Positions 4,327-5,957 of a stretch of 5,957 nucleotides of DNA are shown here, one piece after another. Location: the NCBI GenBank assembly GCA_031272575.1, contig JAISTO010000013.1, forward strand, positions 1-5,957, read 5' to 3'. The number at the start of each line of letters is the position of its first letter. Positions within the stretch are counted from its first letter, which is position 1. Origin of the DNA: Treponema sp. GTDB taxonomy: Bacteria; Spirochaetota; Spirochaetia; Treponematales; Breznakiellaceae. Both the position numbers and the translations under genes were made by a program. The notes beneath the pieces were generated by a model. That model made no database searches, was not told where the DNA came from, and saw nothing but the letters and a program-made list of their open reading frames with translations.

Positions 4327-5589
4327 ATGACAAAAAAAACGTTTCCCCTTACGAAGGAGCGCCTCCGTGAAATCGAAAAGCGGTTTCCGACCCCCTTCTA
4401 CCTGTACGACGAGGGGGCGATACGGAAAACGGCGCGCCGTTTCCGCGCGGCCTTCAGCATCTTGCCCGCGTACAAGGAGCACTTCGCGGTAAAGGCCCTG
4501 CCCAACCCCGCGATCCTCCGCATACTGGCCGGGGAGGGGCTGGGCGCGGACTGCTCGAGCCTGGCGGAACTCGTGCTCGCTGAGCGGGCGGGGCTGCGCG
4601 GCGAGGACATCATGTTCACCTCAAACGAGACCCCCTCGGCTGAATTCCGCAAGGCGCGGGAACTGGGCGCGGTTATCAATCTTGACGACATAACGCACAT
4701 CGCGTTCCTGCAAAAAGCCGCGGGGCTTCCCGGCCTGCTCTCCTTCCGCTACAACCCGGGCCCCCTCAAAGCGGGCAACGCTATTATCGGGAAGCCGGAG
4801 GAGGCGAAGTACGGCCTTACCCGGCCGCAGATTCTCGAAGGTTTCAAGATGATAAAAGAGGCCGGGGTGAAACGCTTCGCCCTGCATACGATGGTGGCGT
4901 CCAACGAACTGAACATCAATTATCATATTGAAACCGCGCGCATACTCTTTACGCTGGCGGTGGAAATTTTGGAAAAAACGGGCGCCCGCCTTGAGTTCGT
5001 CAACCTGGGGGGAGGGCTGGGCATTCCGTACCGGCCGGAGGATGACGCGCCCGACCTCGAGAAAATGTGCGCGGGTATACGCGAGCAGTATGACGCCATC
5101 ATCGTGCCGGCCGGCCTCGACCCGCTCGGCATTCGCACCGAGTACGGCAGGCCCATCACCGGGCCCGCGGGCTGGCTCGTCGCGAAGGCCATCCACCGTA
5201 AGGATATCTACCGCCGCTACATCGGCCTCAACGCGTGCATGGCCGACCTTATGCGGCCCGCGCTCTACGGCGCGTATCACCACATCACGATACCCGGCAA
5301 GGAGGGGGCGCCGCTTCAGAGCCCCTGCGATGTGGTGGGGAGCCTCTGCGAAAACAACGACAAATTCGCGGTACAGCGGGAACTGCCTGCCATTGATGTG
5401 GGCGAGAGTGACGGGGACTTCGTCGTCATTCACGACGCGGGCGCGCATGGCCGCGCCATGGGCTTTAACTACAACGGCAAACTCCGCTGCGGCGAACTCC
5501 TCCTGCGCGAGGACGGCGACATCACCCAAATCCGCCGCCCCGAGACCCTCGAGGACTACTTCGCGACCCTGGAGGGGGTTTGGGATTAG
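4327..5589 (+). CDS. lysA: Diaminopimelate decarboxylase LysA
   Basis: LysA decarboxylates meso-diaminopimelate to L-lysine, the last step of lysine synthesis, as a cytosolic PLP enzyme of fold type III. The 420-residue protein has the PLP lysine K56 in HFAVKALPN (52-60) and the barrel segment DCSSLAEL (75-82). NLGGGLGIPY (226-235) should bind the PLP phosphate. Further family motifs are MADLMRPALYGAYHH (305-319), C341-E342 and DAGAHGRAMGFNYNG (370-384), whose Y382 is conserved. Three places differ from common LysA: HTMVASNE (187-194) where H-x-G-S-Q is usual, EYGR (272-275) for EPGR, and DAGAH for DAGAY. A related decarboxylase is possible, but MRPALYGAYH favours LysA. The start is ATG 4327, 8 nt after GGAGG. 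The upstream in-frame GTG at 4312 overlaps that Shine-Dalgarno and is rejected. It probably depends on read-through from rplI or an unseen promoter. Confidence 0.88.
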   Translation: MTKKTFPLTKERLREIEKRFPTPFYLYDEGAIRKTARRFRAAFSILPAYKEHFAVKALPNPAILRILAGEGLGADCSSLAELVLAERAGLRGEDIMFTSNETPSAEFRKARELGAVINLDDITHIAFLQKAAGLPGLLSFRYNPGPLKAGNAIIGKPEEAKYGLTRPQILEGFKMIKEAGVKRFALHTMVASNELNINYHIETARILFTLAVEILEKTGARLEFVNLGGGLGIPYRPEDDAPDLEKMCAGIREQYDAIIVPAGLDPLGIRTEYGRPITGPAGWLVAKAIHRKDIYRRYIGLNACMADLMRPALYGAYHHITIPGKEGAPLQSPCDVVGSLCENNDKFAVQRELPAIDVGESDGDFVVIHDAGAHGRAMGFNYNGKLRCGELLLREDGDITQIRRPETLEDYFATLEGVWD

Positions 5590-5602
5590 GGACGCATCAC
5601 TG

Positions 5603-5634
5603 GTGACCCCTCCCTACCCTCCCCAGAGGGGAGG
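5603..5634. repeat. Third copy of the GTGACCCC hairpin repeat
   Basis: This starts GTGACCCC, as at 4170, and ends in CCTCCCC (5618-5624) paired with GGGGAGG (5628-5634) around AGA. It shares with the copy at 4239 the C-run, TA, C-run, AGA, G-run order. It lies 13 nt after the lysA stop. It may help end or protect the lysA transcript, but no T-run follows. Confidence 0.7.
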
Positions 5635-5644
5635 AGCAAGGCAC

Positions 5645-5740
5645 TACTCCCCCACTCCCCATGCACCTATCGACCCTCGCTCGCTTGCGCCCCGCCCCCG
5701 CATCACTCCCCCCACTCTCCACTCCCTATTCCCTACTCCC
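5645..5740. repeat. C-rich heptamer repeats (CACTCCC family)
   Basis: Four heptamers lie in register: CACTCTC (5713-5719), CACTCCC (5720-5726), TATTCCC (5727-5733) and TACTCCC (5734-5740). Further copies out of register are TACTCCC at 5645-5651, CACTCCC at 5653-5659 and CACTCCC at 5704-5710. The stretch between (5660-5703) is C-rich without a clear repeat. No gene is present. The pattern recalls the short heptanucleotide repeats known from cyanobacterial intergenic DNA, as a resemblance only. Confidence 0.6.
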
Positions 5741-5754
5741 CAGAAAAAAAACTC

Positions 5755-5783
5755 TTGCAAAATGGCGGGAAATATACTATAAT
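5755..5783 (+). promoter_or_regulatory. Near-consensus promoter of the lipoprotein gene, with an A-tract
   Basis: TTGCAA (5755-5760, 4/6 match to -35) is followed after exactly 17 bp by a perfect -10 box TATAAT (5778-5783). Eight As (5744-5751) lie just upstream and could act as an UP element. Transcription would start near 5790, giving a leader of about 27 nt. The -10 box is embedded in a 19-bp palindrome. Confidence 0.85.
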
Positions 5784-5791
5784 GTAGTATA
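5773..5791. promoter_or_regulatory. Operator-like palindrome over the -10 box
   Basis: TATACTA (5773-5779) is the exact reverse complement of TAGTATA (5785-5791), separated by TAATG. The centre falls on the -10 box. A dimeric repressor bound here would block RNA polymerase. No regulator gene is seen in the window, and AT-rich -10 regions form chance palindromes fairly easily, so function is inferred. Confidence 0.5.
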
Positions 5792-5816
5792 CCGGTATTC
5801 TATCGAGGTGATTACA

Positions 5817-5957
5817 ATGAAGATGACCAAAGCCGCCGCGCTATTCGCGGTGTTTTCCCTGGCCGCTGTCGCGGTGGCCGCTGTCGCGGTGGCCGCTGTC
5901 GCGGCCTGCAAAAACACAGTCGCGCCCCCGCGTCCGGATTCCCCTGCGGACTCCCGC
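5817..5957 (+). CDS. Putative lipoprotein, 5' part only
   Basis: The reading frame is open from ATG 5817 to the window edge (47 codons). The N-terminus is MKMTK, followed by a long hydrophobic run AAALFAVFSLAAVAV continuing in AAVAV repeats. It ends in the lipobox V28-A29-A30-C31, then KNTVAPPRPDSPADSR, a Pro/charged linker. This is a signal peptidase II lipoprotein signal, so the mature protein should start at lipid-modified C31 and be anchored in a membrane. The Shine-Dalgarno GAGGTG (5805-5810) is 6 nt before ATG 5817. ATG 5823 is a weaker alternative. The hydrophobic core is lengthened by a 15-bp tandem repeat. With one unit only, the peptide would be about 20 residues before the Cys, which is typical. 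The function of the mature protein cannot be told, as the gene continues beyond the window. Confidence 0.8.
   Translation, partial: MKMTKAAALFAVFSLAAVAVAAVAVAAVAACKNTVAPPRPDSPADSR
5861..5903 (+). repeat. 15-bp tandem repeat within the signal peptide
   Basis: GGCCGCTGTCGCGGT occurs at 5861-5875 and 5876-5890, and its first 13 bases recur at 5891-5903, giving about 2.9 identical copies. Each unit encodes the five residues A-A-V-A-V in frame, so gain or loss of units would change the length of the hydrophobic core without a frameshift. Confidence 0.92.

Noticed and set aside
4621..5529. 302-codon minus-strand open frame opposite lysA
   Set aside because: It is a shadow of the strongly conserved LysA frame.
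4170..5634. CRISPR array or transposon built from the hairpin repeats
   Set aside because: The copies are few, unevenly spaced and flank lysA; no cas, transposase or terminal repeat structure is seen.
4928..5782. 284-codon plus-strand frame overlapping lysA and the downstream gap
   Set aside because: The Ser/Arg/Thr-rich translation is an out-of-frame reading of lysA that runs on through C-rich repeats; there is no Shine-Dalgarno.

Overview
The window is a GC-rich (roughly 60 %) bacterial chromosome segment with compact, co-directional genes, all on the + strand. It is mainly housekeeping DNA. In order it holds a tRNA-Glu gene, a flavin-dependent thymidylate synthase (thyX), an uncharacterised GT-A fold nucleotidyltransferase, the ribosomal/replication cluster rpsF-ssb-rpsR-rplI, a diaminopimelate decarboxylase (lysA), and the 5' end of a lipoprotein gene cut by the window edge. 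From memory of family sequences, the L9 and ThyX proteins and the long low-complexity tails look most like the Treponema side of the Spirochaetes. This placement is inference; the gene order rpsF-ssb-rpsR-rplI alone occurs in many phyla.

Layout. Positions 1-192 are AT-rich and non-coding: degenerate ATTCGCG-type repeats, an 8-bp-arm inverted repeat, then a strong sigma-70 type promoter. That promoter reads into tRNA-Glu(CTC) at 193-264 and, with only 24 nt and no terminator between, into thyX (289-1137). The nucleotidyltransferase (1140-2060) starts 2 nt after thyX, so the three probably form one transcription unit. A second promoter at 2090-2118 shares an identical 18-nt block around its -35 box with the first one. 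It drives rpsF (2226-2519), ssb (2512-3021), rpsR (3037-3522) and rplI (3532-4173) through a leader with two clear hairpins. S18 has an unusual basic/acidic N-terminal extension of about 90 residues, SSB has a Gly/Pro/Gln linker, and L9 has an Ala/Pro/Glu tail of about 65 residues built partly by a 45-bp duplication.

From the rplI stop codon to lysA (4170-4326) the DNA is packed with C-run/AGA/G-run hairpin repeats. A third copy lies just after lysA (5603-5634). The lysA leader ends in an 11-G run merging into a G-rich Shine-Dalgarno region. LysA (4327-5589) keeps the main fold type III PLP-decarboxylase motifs, with some altered positions.

The last 370 bases hold the repeat copy, C-rich heptamer repeats, an A-tract, a near-consensus promoter whose -10 box sits inside a 19-bp palindrome, and a lipoprotein gene. 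The signal peptide of that gene is lengthened by a 15-bp tandem repeat. I see no defence system, CRISPR array, transposase or phage gene. The most notable points are the signal-peptide repeat, the -10 palindrome, the hairpin repeat that supplies the rplI stop codon, and the extended ribosomal proteins.
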